Notes under the pieces: generated by a model
Database searches by the model: none
What the model saw: only the letters and a program-made list of their open reading frames with translations
Told to the model about the DNA's origin: nothing
Assembly: GCF_001293525.1 (NCBI RefSeq)
Contig: NZ_BBYR01000076.1
Coordinates: 24,897 to 88,896 of the forward strand
Length of the DNA: 64,000 nt
Reading direction: 5' to 3'
Origin: Pseudideonella sakaiensis
GTDB lineage: Bacteria; Pseudomonadota; Gammaproteobacteria; Burkholderiales; Burkholderiaceae_C
Program-made: the position numbers and the translations under genes
Part shown: positions 22,478 to 30,389 of the stretch, in pieces
How positions within the stretch are numbered: position 1 is the stretch's first letter
Layout of the letters: the number at the start of each line of letters is the position of its first letter

Positions 22478-24601
22478 TCAGCGGCCGCGCTTGCCACCGC
22501 CGCGCGGGCCGCCGAACCCCCGCGAGCCGCCACCGCCGCCGCCGCCGCCGCCACCACCGCCGCCGCCACCGCCTCTCGACTTGCGGTGGAAGGCATCGGC
22601 GCCGATGTAGCCGACGGAGGTCTGCAGCGGATCCGGCTCGCGCGGCGAACCCGGCTTGCGCGGGGACGGCGGCGGCGCGCTGCCACCGGCGCCGAAGCCA
22701 CCGCCGCCGAAGCGGAAGCCGCGGCCGCCGGCGGGCGAGCGCGGATTCGAGACGAAGCGCTTGTCGAAGGTCTGCTCGAGCGGGTTCGGGATGCGCGCCG
22801 GGTCGAAGTCGTCGTCCAGGTCGTCGCCGCGGTCACGCTCGCGGTCCGCACCCGGTGCGTCGTGGCGCCGCGCCGCAGCGCCGGTCGGCTGCGGACCGCG
22901 ACCCTGCGGCGGACGCTCGGCCCGCTCCGTCCGCTCCGGCCGGTCGCCGCGCGGCCCCTTCGGCGGTCGCGGGCCCGGGCGCTCGCCCTTGCCGCCCCCC
23001 GCGCCGGGCTGCGGACGGCCCTCGCCCTTGCCGCCCGCCTGCGCGAGCTGGCGGATGGTGCGCACGTCGGCCGCGTCCAGGTCCACCCAGCACCCGCGCT
23101 TCAGCCCGCGCGGCAGCACCACGGTGCCGTAGCGGATCCGGATCAGCCGGCTGACCGTCAGCTCCACCGCATCGAAGAGCTTGCGCACCTCGCGGTTGCG
23201 GCCCTCGGTGATGACGACGCGGTACCAGTGGTTGGCCCCCTCGCCGCCCCCGTCCTCGATCGAGCGGAAGGACGCGGTCTGCCCATCGATGGTGACGCCA
23301 TCCAGCAGCTGCTGGCGGTCCTGCGGGTCCAGCGTGCCGAGCACGCGCACCGCGTACTCGCGCTCCACGCCGAACCGCGGGTGCATCAGCTGGTTCGCCA
23401 GTTCGCCCGAATTGGTGAAGAGCAGCAGGCCCTCGGTGTTCAGGTCGAGCCGGCCGACCGACTGCCACTTGCCCTGCGGCAGCTTCGGCAGGCGGCGGAA
23501 CACGGTCGGGCGCTGCTGCGGATCGTCGTGCGTGACGACCTCGCCGACCGGCTTGTGGTAGGCCACGATGCGCGGCGCCGGCGGCAGGATCCGCACCCGC
23601 ACCGGCTTGCCCCGCACCTCGATGCGGTCGCCGAAGGAGATGCGCTGGCCGACGTGGGCCGGCTCGCCGTTGACGCGCACCTGCCCGTCCTGGATCAGCA
23701 CCTCCATGTCGCGGCGCGAGCCGATGCCGGACTGGGCCAGCACCTTCTGCAGCTTCGGCGCATCCGGCTCCGGCAGCAGCACCCGCTTGTGCGGCGGCGG
23801 CGGCTCGGGCACGACCTCGTCCTGACCGGCGTCGAACTCGCCCGAGAGCACCTGGGCGAACACCTCGGACGGCTCGATCGGCACCGGGCGCGGCGCCGCC
23901 GCGTCGCCGTCCTCGTCGTCGCCGTCGCCGGCGGCCGTGTCCGCAGCGCCGGCAGCGACGGCAGCGCTGCCCGCCGACGGCTGCGCCACGTCGCCGGCCG
24001 GGGCATCGGCACGCAGCGGACGCTCGCCGCGGGCACCGCGCTCCTTGCCCCGGCGGCGGCGCCGTGCACCGGGTCCGTCCTCGTCGCCCAGAGCCTCGCC
24101 GTCCTCACCGGGGGCGGCGGCGCCGGCGGGGTCGGCGGCCTTGCCGTCGGCAGCGGCCTGCGCGGCCCGGGCCGGCTCGGCCGGGCCCCGCCGGTCGGCG
24201 GCGTCGCCCGCGGCGTCGCCGGCATCGCGCGCCGGCGCCTCCCCGGCCGCCTGCGGCAGCGCGGCGACCTCGGTGGACAGCGCCTCGTGCGCCATCGCCC
24301 CGCTCGGCGGACCGTCGAGCGGCAGCGCCTCCTGCCGCGGCGGCTCGTCCGTCGGCGACACGGCCGTCCCGTCGCCCGCCGCGCTGCGGCGCCGGCGCGG
24401 CGCACGCGCCGGCTTCGGCGCGTCGGCTTCATCGCCGCCGTCGGCGGCTACCACAGGCGCAGCAGGCTCGTCGGCTGCCACGGGCGCCGCCGCAGCGACG
24501 GCCTCCTCGGCCGCCCGGGTGCGGCGCCGGCGCACCGGCTTGGCCGCGGGGGCATCGCCCGCGAGCTCGGGCAGGTCGGGGGTCTCGGCGTCAGGGTTCA
24601 T
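22478..24601 (-). CDS. rluB: 23S rRNA pseudouridine synthase B with long disordered extensions
   Basis: Makes a pseudouridine in helix 89-90 of 23S rRNA (position 2605 in E. coli). The S4 domain ([21 protein letters not shown]) and RsuA-type catalytic domain ([19 protein letters not shown], where Asp of RLD is catalytic) are complete. At 707 residues it is much longer than the roughly 250-300-residue core: about 280 Ala/Pro/Arg/Asp-rich residues precede the S4 domain and about 170 Arg/Gly-rich residues follow, including a run of 16 glycines near the C terminus. The ATG at 24601 overlaps scpB by 11 nt. Confidence 0.92.
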   Translation of the reverse strand: MNPDAETPDLPELAGDAPAAKPVRRRRTRAAEEAVAAAAPVAADEPAAPVVAADGGDEADAPKPARAPRRRRSAAGDGTAVSPTDEPPRQEALPLDGPPSGAMAHEALSTEVAALPQAAGEAPARDAGDAAGDAADRRGPAEPARAAQAAADGKAADPAGAAAPGEDGEALGDEDGPGARRRRRGKERGARGERPLRADAPAGDVAQPSAGSAAVAAGAADTAAGDGDDEDGDAAAPRPVPIEPSEVFAQVLSGEFDAGQDEVVPEPPPPHKRVLLPEPDAPKLQKVLAQSGIGSRRDMEVLIQDGQVRVNGEPAHVGQRISFGDRIEVRGKPVRVRILPPAPRIVAYHKPVGEVVTHDDPQQRPTVFRRLPKLPQGKWQSVGRLDLNTEGLLLFTNSGELANQLMHPRFGVEREYAVRVLGTLDPQDRQQLLDGVTIDGQTASFRSIEDGGGEGANHWYRVVITEGRNREVRKLFDAVELTVSRLIRIRYGTVVLPRGLKRGCWVDLDAADVRTIRQLAQAGGKGEGRPQPGAGGGKGERPGPRPPKGPRGDRPERTERAERPPQGRGPQPTGAAARRHDAPGADRERDRGDDLDDDFDPARIPNPLEQTFDKRFVSNPRSPAGGRGFRFGGGGFGAGGSAPPPSPRKPGSPREPDPLQTSVGYIGADAFHRKSRGGGGGGGGGGGGGGGGSRGFGGPRGGGKRGR
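22527..22574. repeat. GCC/ACC triplet repeat encoding a polyglycine run in RluB
   Basis: About sixteen consecutive GGN codons (read on the minus strand as GGC/GGT) form a simple-sequence tract prone to length change by slippage. In-frame changes would only alter the disordered tail. Confidence 0.75.
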
Positions 24602-25481
24602 CGGAGGGCTTCCTCGGCGCGGCCTCGGCCGCAGGGACAGACAAGGTGTCGGGTGGCGGGAGATCGGCCGGCACGGCGGGCCGGTCGGAAATGTCGGCGG
24701 TGGCGGCCGGGGGAATCGACGAGGCTTCGGGCGCTTCGGACGCGTCGGGCGCTTCGGGCGCTTCGGACGGCTCGGGCGCAACGGAGGCATCCAGCGCGGC
24801 GTCCGCGGGCGCCGGCGCCGCAGGCTCGTGCACCGCCGGCGGCGCTGCCTCGGATGCCGGCCCAGGCTCCACAACCGGCGCCGCCTCCGCGGCCGGCGGC
24901 GACGGCGGCAGCTCGTCCAGCGCCAGCGCCGCCTGCGGATCCTCGTGCAGCGCCGCGAGCATGGCGCCGCCGGCGCCCTCGAGGGCCGGCAGCTGCTCCA
25001 GGCTGGCCAGCCCGAGGTCGTCGAGGAACTGCCGCGTCGTCGCGAACAGCGCCGGCCGGCCCGGGGCCTCGCGGTAGCCGATCACCTCGACCCAGCCGCG
25101 GTCCTCGAGCTGCTTGACGATCGGGGTGGCCACGGTGACGCCGCGGATGTCCTCGATGTCGCCGCGCGTCACCGGCTGGCGGTAGGCAATGATCGCGAGC
25201 GTCTCCATCACCGCCCGCGAGTACTTGGGCGGCTTCTCGGGGTTCAGTCGGTCGAGGTAGCCGCGCATCTCGGGCCGGCTCTGGAAGCGCCAGCCGCTGG
25301 CCACGGCGACCAGCTCGACGCCGCGGCCCTCCCAGTCGCGCACCAGTTCGTCGAGCAGCAGGCGCAGGGTGTCCGCGCCGAGCTCGTCGGCGAACAGCAG
25401 CCGCATCTCGCGCAGCGGCATCGGCTCGCGGGCGCAGATCAAGGCCGTTTCGAGGACGCGTTTGGCATCCTGGGTGTTCAT
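24591..25481 (-). CDS. scpB: Segregation and condensation protein ScpB
   Basis: Kite subunit of the SMC-ScpAB condensin. 296 residues: two winged-helix domains in the first 180 or so ([20 protein letters not shown], then [29 protein letters not shown], quoted in part). A Pro/Ala/Glu-rich tail of about 115 residues follows, with [21 protein letters not shown] repeats and no family likeness. The ATG at 25481 gives the usual start [11 protein letters not shown]; an upstream in-frame ATG at 25712 would add 77 residues of Arg/Pro-rich sequence. scpA is not in the window. It overlaps rluB by 11 nt. Confidence 0.92.
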   Translation of the reverse strand: MNTQDAKRVLETALICAREPMPLREMRLLFADELGADTLRLLLDELVRDWEGRGVELVAVASGWRFQSRPEMRGYLDRLNPEKPPKYSRAVMETLAIIAYRQPVTRGDIEDIRGVTVATPIVKQLEDRGWVEVIGYREAPGRPALFATTRQFLDDLGLASLEQLPALEGAGGAMLAALHEDPQAALALDELPPSPPAAEAAPVVEPGPASEAAPPAVHEPAAPAPADAALDASVAPEPSEAPEAPDASEAPEASSIPPAATADISDRPAVPADLPPPDTLSVPAAEAAPRKPSDEP

Positions 25482-25863
25482 CGGCGGTGTGCCATCCTCT
25501 GTCCGAGCCGGTGCTGCGCGGGCACGCGCGAACACGTCGCTGCGGTTCTGCTGGGGGCCGCTCGGGCCCATCGTTCGTCGGTCGGGTTCGCCGTGCGCCG
25601 CGACTCGCGGGGCGACGGACGTCTCGTTCCGGGGCGGCGCTCCATGCGCCGGGGGCGGCGGCTTGCGGCATCCTGCGGCAGTTCCGCCCGGCCCCGGGGG
25701 CCTCCCCCGCATCCGCGCGGAGAAGTTTCAGCCCGCGATTGTATCCGCCACGCGGCCCGCGTGGGCAGGGCTTGCCCGCGGCCGCCGGCGAGGGCCGGCG
25801 CGCCGAAGCCGGACGCCGCCGTGCGCCTGCACGGGCTCGGCACGCGGCGCAGCGCCGCGGCCT
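25482..25863. other. 382-nt intergenic region between rluD and scpB
   Basis: No convincing gene. It holds a minus-strand TACAAT at 25738-25743 and, just upstream of it, a hairpin with CCACGCG / CGCGTGG arms (25748-25764, loop GCC). These may be an scpB promoter with an unusually long leader of about 250 nt and a terminator-like structure for rluD. The remainder is GC-rich with no other signal I can support. Confidence 0.5.
25738..25743 (-). promoter_or_regulatory. Candidate -10 element upstream of scpB
   Basis: TACAAT followed by CGCGGG on the minus strand, about 256 nt before the chosen scpB start and 25 nt before the alternative ATG at 25712. No -35 recognised. Confidence 0.35.
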
Positions 25864-26895
25864 TCACGCCCTCGGCGCCCAGTCTCCGAAGGCCGCAGCC
25901 AGGTCGGGCGGCAACGGCGAGCCGAAGTGCAGCGGCCGGCCGTCCACCGGATGCGCGAAGCCCAGCGCGGCGGCGTGCAGCGCCTGGCGCTGCACGCCGC
26001 GCTCCGGGCGGCCGCCGTAGAGCACGTCGCCGACCAGCGGGTGGCCGCGCGACGCGAGGTGCACGCGGATCTGGTGGGTGCGCCCGGTGTGCAGCCGGCA
26101 GCGCACCGCGGTGCAGCGCCCGTCGCCGGCGAGCGGCTCGACGTCGGTCATCGCCGGGCGGCCGCCGCCGACCACCGCCATGCGCACGCGCGAGCGCGGG
26201 TCGCGGCCGATCGGCGCGTCGATCCGCAGCGGCCCGCCGTCCAGCCGGCCGTGCACCAGCGCCAGGTACTCGCGCCGTACGTCGCGCCGGGCGATCGCGC
26301 GCGACAGCGCCGTCACCGCGGCGAGGGTCTTGCCGACGACCAGCAGACCCGAGGTGTCCTTGTCCAGCCGGTGCACGATGCCGGCCCGCGGCAGCGCCGC
26401 CGCGCCCGCATGGTGTGCGAGCAGGCCGTTCATCAGCGTGCCCGACCAGTGGCCGGCCGCCGGGTGCACGACCCAGCCGGCCGGCTTGTCGATCACCAGC
26501 AGGGCCTCGTCCTCGTACACGACGGGCAGCGGCATCGGCTCGGGCCGGAACGCGCGCGCCTCCTGCGTCGGCCACAGCGCGACCTCGATCGCCTGGCCGG
26601 CCGCCAGCCGGCGCGCCGGGGCGGACGCCACCGCACCATCGAGCCGGACGTGGCCGTCGGCGATCAGCCGCTGCAGGTGCGCGCGCGAAAACTCGGGGGC
26701 CAGCGCCACCAGGGCCTTGTCGAGCCGCTGGCCGTGGGTGGCGACGTCGACCACGGCCGAGCGCCGCTCGACGTCGCCGGCCTCGCCGGCGTCCGAAGCG
26801 TCGGCGATGTCCTCGTCCGGCACGGCCGACCCGGCCGAGACGGCGGTATCGGCGGCGCGGTCGACGGGGGGGGGCTGCCTATAATCCTGGTTCAT
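25864..26895 (-). CDS. rluD: 23S rRNA pseudouridine synthase D (RluA family)
   Basis: Forms pseudouridines 1911, 1915 and 1917 in helix 69 of 23S rRNA. 343 residues: a variable acidic N terminus (to about residue 55), S4 domain (GQRLDKALVALAPEFSRAHL) and catalytic domain with the signature GIVHRLDKDTSGLLVVGKT (catalytic Asp in RLDKDTSG). The start is uncertain. The ATG at 26895 has GAGG directly abutting it, too close to act as a ribosome-binding site, and a GTG about 25 codons in (VPDEDIAD) is possible. It is divergent from bamD, the classic rluD-bamD arrangement. Confidence 0.92.
   Translation of the reverse strand: MNQDYRQPPPVDRAADTAVSAGSAVPDEDIADASDAGEAGDVERRSAVVDVATHGQRLDKALVALAPEFSRAHLQRLIADGHVRLDGAVASAPARRLAAGQAIEVALWPTQEARAFRPEPMPLPVVYEDEALLVIDKPAGWVVHPAAGHWSGTLMNGLLAHHAGAAALPRAGIVHRLDKDTSGLLVVGKTLAAVTALSRAIARRDVRREYLALVHGRLDGGPLRIDAPIGRDPRSRVRMAVVGGGRPAMTDVEPLAGDGRCTAVRCRLHTGRTHQIRVHLASRGHPLVGDVLYGGRPERGVQRQALHAAALGFAHPVDGRPLHFGSPLPPDLAAAFGDWAPRA
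26880..26885 (+). promoter_or_regulatory. Consensus -10 (TATAAT) for bamD
   Basis: Exact TATAAT on the plus strand, predicting a transcript from about 26892 with a leader of about 108 nt to the bamD start at 27000. No clear TTGACA lies 16-18 nt upstream. It lies inside the first codons of rluD if rluD starts at 26895. Confidence 0.55.
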
Positions 26896-26989
26896 CCTCG
26901 ACTGTCGGCGACGCGTCGCATGGCGCACGCCCCCGGCCCATGCCTTTCACGCGCCCCGTGTCCTTCGCCCATCGCCGCCCCATCGAGCC

Positions 26990-26994
26990 GGAGG
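26990..26994 (+). promoter_or_regulatory. Ribosome-binding site deciding the bamD start
   Basis: GGAGG with a 5-nt spacer to ATG at 27000. The upstream in-frame ATG at 26940 has no such site. Confidence 0.7.
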
Positions 26995-26999
26995 CCGCG

Positions 27000-27836
27000 A
27001 TGCCGGTGCGGCCGACGGCCGTGCGCGGGGCCCGTGCGGCCCGGCCGCAGGCGTTCGGCACCGCGGCGCTGCTCGCCCTGCTGCTGGCCGCCTGCAGCAA
27101 CACGCCGAAGGACCAGACCGCGAACTGGACACCGGAAAGATTGTATACAGAGGCCAAGGAAGAGATGAGTGCCGGCAACTACGAGCGCGCCGGCACGCTC
27201 TTCGAGCGGCTCGAGGGCCGCGCCACCGGCACCCTGCTGTCGCAGCAGGCCCAGCTCGAGCGCGCCTACGTGATGTACCGGACGAACGAGAAGGCGCAGG
27301 CCCTGTCGATCCTGGAGCGCTTCATCAAGCTGCACCCGACCAGCCCGGCGCTCGACTACGCGCTCTACCTGCAGGGCCTGGTGAACTTCAACGACAACCT
27401 CGGCCTGCTCGGCAGCCTGTCGCGCCAGGACCTGTCCGAGCGCGACCAGCAGGCCTCGCGCGACTCCTACCAGTCCTTCAAGCAGCTGGTCGAGCAGTTC
27501 CCGCAGTCGCGCTACGCCTCCGATGCGCAGCTGCGGATGAACTACATCGTCAACTCGCTGGCCGCGTACGAGGTGCACGTGGCGCGCTACTACTTCCGCC
27601 GCGGCGCCTACGTGGCCTCGCTGAACCGCGCGCAGGCCGCGGTGCAGGACTACCAGCAATCGCCGTCGGCCGAGGAGGCGCTGGCGATCATGGTGCAGTC
27701 CTACGACCGCCTCGGCATGAAGGACCTGCGCGACGATGCCCAGCGCGTGCTCGACAAGAACTTCCCGAACAGCGGCTACCGCAGCGCCTCCAGCCTGGGC
27801 CGCAGCGCGCCCCGCGCCTGGTGGCAGTTCTGGTGA
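27000..27836 (+). CDS. bamD: Outer-membrane assembly lipoprotein BamD (ComL)
   Basis: Essential TPR lipoprotein of the BAM complex. 278 residues: N-terminal signal with lipobox LLAAC (Cys32) and five TPR-like units (LYTEAKEEMSAGNYERAGTL, YVMYRTNEKAQALSILERFI, DSYQSFKQLVEQFPQSRYA), including the YxxxARYYxRRGAY segment typical of BamD. The ATG at 27000 is chosen over 26940 because of its GGAGG and because it gives a compact signal peptide. It is divergent from rluD and convergent with the dinG-like gene. Confidence 0.95.
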   Translation: MPVRPTAVRGARAARPQAFGTAALLALLLAACSNTPKDQTANWTPERLYTEAKEEMSAGNYERAGTLFERLEGRATGTLLSQQAQLERAYVMYRTNEKAQALSILERFIKLHPTSPALDYALYLQGLVNFNDNLGLLGSLSRQDLSERDQQASRDSYQSFKQLVEQFPQSRYASDAQLRMNYIVNSLAAYEVHVARYYFRRGAYVASLNRAQAAVQDYQQSPSAEEALAIMVQSYDRLGMKDLRDDAQRVLDKNFPNSGYRSASSLGRSAPRAWWQFW

Positions 27837-27880
27837 GCGCCCCCAGGGCCGGGAGCTGCCCGTCCCTCCCCCCGCGGGGG
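27837..27880 (+). repeat. Copy A of a 44-nt dispersed GC-rich hairpin repeat
   Basis: Begins right after the bamD stop. Its first 17 nt (GCGCCCCCAGGGCCGGG) are identical to 63924-63940 and the whole element matches copy B at 39 of 44 positions by hand comparison. It ends in a perfect 12-nt palindrome CCCCCGCGGGGG (27869-27880). It probably doubles as a terminator between convergent bamD and the helicase gene. Confidence 0.7.
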
Positions 27881-27932
27881 ATGAGCCCGCGCCGGCCGGC
27901 CGCCCGCTGACGCGCGGGGCCCGCGCGGTCCC

Positions 27933-30053
27933 TCACCAGGGCAGCCGGTCCGCCGCCAGACGGGCCAGCCAGGCGGTGGCCTCGGCCTCGTCGGCCACCG
28001 GCGCCATCGGCGGCAGCGCGTCGCGCAGGCGGCGCCCGTAGTGCATGCCCGCCAGCCGCGGGTCGCACACCACGAGCAGGCCGCGGTCGCTCTCGCTGCG
28101 GATCAGCCGGCCGGCGCCCTGCTTCAGGCTGACCGCGGCCTCGGCGACGAAGTAGTCTGCGAAGGCATTGCGGCCCTGGGCCTCGAGCCGCCGCACCCGC
28201 GCCTCCACCAGCGGGTCGTTCGGCGGCGGGAAGGGCAGCTTGTCGATCACGACGCACTGCAGCGCATCGCCCGGCACGTCGATGCCCTCCCAGAAGCTCT
28301 GCGAGCCGACCAGCACGGAGCGCGGTTCGGCGAGGAAGCGGTCCAGCAGCTGGCGCTTCGGAACCTCGCCCTGCACCAGCACCTGCAGCGGCTGGCCGAG
28401 CGCCTCCAGCTCGCGCGGCAGCGCCTCGCCGATCGCGCGCAGCGCGCGCAACGTGGTCGTCAGCACGAAGCAGCGGCCGCCGAGCGCCACCGCCAGCCGC
28501 GCGCTCAGTTCCGCCACCGCGGCCGGGTGACGCGACTCGTTCGGCTTCGGGAAGCCGCGCGGCACGTAGAGCCGCGCATGCGCGGCGTAGTCGAAGGGGC
28601 TGCCGACGCGCAGGCAGCGTGCATCGTCCAGGCCCGCCGGCTCGGTGAACCAGCGCAGGCGCTCGTCCTCGCCCAGCGTCGCGGACGTGAAGACCCAGGC
28701 GCGTGGCAGCGCGCGGATCTGCTGCTGCAGCGCCTCGCGGATGTCCAGCGGCGACTCCACCAGCCGCAGCTGGTGCGCCGAGACGTCGATCCAGCGCACC
28801 CGCCCCTCGGCCGGCGGCTCGGCGAAGCCGGCTGCTCGCGCCGCCAGCTGGCGCGCGCGCTCGGCCAGGCGGGTGAAGTCGGGCGAGGCCTCCTCGACAT
28901 CCTGCAGCGACGCCGCCACCGGCGCGAGCGCCGCCGCCACCCCGGCCAGCGCGGCCGCGAAGTCGGGCGCTGCCGACCGCTCCTCCCAGCGCAGCTTCAC
29001 CGTGCCGCGCAGATCGCGCAGCGATCCCGCGCCGGCCAGGCGGAGCTCGCGCGCGGCGCGCTCCGCGCCGGCCGCGAGCCCCGGCCAGTCCGCCTGGCCG
29101 CGCGCCTGCTGCAGCCCGATGGCCAGCAGGTCGCGCGCGAAGTCGATCACCTGGCCGCTGCCCAGCGTGGCGCCGAGGAAGGCCACGCCGGCCTCGGCCA
29201 GCTGGTGGGCCTCGTCGAAGATGGCCGCGTCGACGCTCGGCAGCAGCTCGGCCACGCCGCTGTCGCGCAGGCTCATGTCGGCGAAGAACAGGTGGTGGTT
29301 GACCACCACCAGGTCGGCGGCGAGCGCCTCGCGGCGCGCCTTCATCACGTGGCAGCGGCGCCAGGCCGGGCAGTCGGCGCCGAGGCAGTTCTCGCGGGTC
29401 GACGTGACCAGCGGGATCACCGGATTGCGTTCGTCCAGCCCGTCCAGCTCGGCCAGGTCGCCGCTGTCGGTGCCCTGCGCCCAGCGCTCGATGCGGGCCA
29501 GGGTGCGCACCGCCCGGCGGTCGGGCAGGGTCTCGGCGTGCCGCGCCTGCTCCAGCCGGTGCAGGCACAGGTAGCTCGCCCGGCCCTTCAGCAGCGCCAG
29601 CCGCACCGGCAGTTGCAGCGCCTCGCACAGGCGCGGCAGGTCGCGCAGGAAGAGCTGGTCCTGCAGGCTCTTGGTGGCGGTGCTGACCAGCACCCGGCCG
29701 CCGGCGAGCAGGGCCGGCACCAGGTAGGCGAAGGTCTTGCCGACGCCGGTGCCCGCCTCGGCGACCAGCACGGCGCGGTCCTCGAGGGCCTGCGCCACGG
29801 CGGTGGCCATCTCCAGCTGGGCCTCGCGGGGCTGGTAGCGCGGGTCCGCCGCCGCCAGCGGCCCGGCGGCCCCGAAGGCGGCCAGCACCGCCTCGCGCAG
29901 CGTGCCCGGCGCGGCCGCGGCGCGCGCGGGGCGCGCAGCGCCGGCGGGCGCCGTCGCCCGCGCCGGCTGCGCGTCCGACGCCCCGGCGAGCAGGTCGTCG
30001 AGCCCATCCTCGGGCGGGGAATCGAGCCCGTGCTCGGGCAGCGGAGGGTTCAC
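27933..30053 (-). CDS. DinG/YoaA-family ATP-dependent DNA helicase
   Basis: XPD-like superfamily 2, 5'-3' helicase with an Fe-S cluster, acting in DNA repair or R-loop resolution. 706 residues: Walker A EAGTGVGKTFAYL near residue 95, cluster cysteines in SYLCLHRLE and NCLGADCPAWRRC (near 165-235), DEAH box FDEAHQLAEAG near 285, and C-terminal helicase motifs (VLVGSQSFWEGIDVPGD, QGAGRLIRSESDRG). The start is the GTG at 30053, overlapping the stop of the upstream DUF465 gene (GTGA). The first 60 residues are Ala/Pro-rich. YoaA versus DinG is not resolved. Confidence 0.92.
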   Translation of the reverse strand: MNPPLPEHGLDSPPEDGLDDLLAGASDAQPARATAPAGAARPARAAAAPGTLREAVLAAFGAAGPLAAADPRYQPREAQLEMATAVAQALEDRAVLVAEAGTGVGKTFAYLVPALLAGGRVLVSTATKSLQDQLFLRDLPRLCEALQLPVRLALLKGRASYLCLHRLEQARHAETLPDRRAVRTLARIERWAQGTDSGDLAELDGLDERNPVIPLVTSTRENCLGADCPAWRRCHVMKARREALAADLVVVNHHLFFADMSLRDSGVAELLPSVDAAIFDEAHQLAEAGVAFLGATLGSGQVIDFARDLLAIGLQQARGQADWPGLAAGAERAARELRLAGAGSLRDLRGTVKLRWEERSAAPDFAAALAGVAAALAPVAASLQDVEEASPDFTRLAERARQLAARAAGFAEPPAEGRVRWIDVSAHQLRLVESPLDIREALQQQIRALPRAWVFTSATLGEDERLRWFTEPAGLDDARCLRVGSPFDYAAHARLYVPRGFPKPNESRHPAAVAELSARLAVALGGRCFVLTTTLRALRAIGEALPRELEALGQPLQVLVQGEVPKRQLLDRFLAEPRSVLVGSQSFWEGIDVPGDALQCVVIDKLPFPPPNDPLVEARVRRLEAQGRNAFADYFVAEAAVSLKQGAGRLIRSESDRGLLVVCDPRLAGMHYGRRLRDALPPMAPVADEAEATAWLARLAADRLPW

Positions 30054-30253
30054 GCGGGCTCGGGCGGCTCGATCTCGGCCTCGAGCCGGGCGATCCGGTC
30101 GCGCAGCAGCAGGCGCCGCTTCTTCAGCCGGCGCAGCGCCAGCTCGTCGTCCGGGTGGGACACGCCGGCCTGGTCGATCAGCGCGTCGAGGTCCGCATGC
30201 TCCATCCGCAGTTCGATCAATTGGCGCGTCAGCGAATGAAGGTTGTCGTCCAT
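30050..30253 (-). CDS. DUF465 (YdcH-like) small coiled-coil protein
   Basis: 67 residues, almost wholly helical and charged (LHSLTRQLIELRMEHADLDAL, LALRRLKKRRLLLRDRIARLEAE), matching the DUF465/YdcH family of small proteins of unknown function. It overlaps the helicase start by 4 nt, so translation is probably coupled. Start at 30253, gap of 136 nt to the divergent phosphatase. Confidence 0.85.
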   Translation of the reverse strand: MDDNLHSLTRQLIELRMEHADLDALIDQAGVSHPDDELALRRLKKRRLLLRDRIARLEAEIEPPEPA

Positions 30254-30374
30254 GCCCGGCCCGGCGGTGGGGAGCGCGCCCGACGCCAGCGCGGCCCGGC
30301 CGCGGCGCCAGGTCCGCGACAGGGGCTGCGCGGCAACACCGGGTGCGCGAGCACGCCGGCAGCGAAGCGCCGGG

Positions 30375-30380
30375 ATTATA
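30375..30380 (-). promoter_or_regulatory. Consensus -10 (TATAAT) for the DUF465-helicase operon
   Basis: TATAAT on the minus strand, followed by CCCGGCG. A 3-of-6 -35 match (GTCACG) lies 17 bp upstream. Predicted leader about 115 nt. It overlaps the plus-strand TATAGT of the divergent gene. Confidence 0.5.
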
Positions 30381-30382
30381 GT
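30377..30382 (+). promoter_or_regulatory. Candidate -10 (TATAGT) of the PP2C phosphatase gene
   Basis: Only 7 nt separate this hexamer from the ATG at 30390, so transcription would start about 1 nt before the ATG, giving an essentially leaderless mRNA. No Shine-Dalgarno precedes the ATG. Confidence 0.45.
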
Positions 30383-30389
30383 TTTGGGC

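Noticed and set aside
22527..22574. Triplet repeat as a CRISPR-like or regulatory repeat array
   Set aside because: It is an in-frame polyglycine codon run without spacers.
25482..25712. 77-residue N-terminal extension of ScpB from ATG 25712
   Set aside because: Arg/Pro-rich and unlike the family; [11 protein letters not shown] at 25481 is the expected start. Kept only as an open question.
26940..26942. Earlier ATG for bamD
   Set aside because: No ribosome-binding site, whereas ATG 27000 has GGAGG at 5-nt spacing and gives a compact lipoprotein signal.
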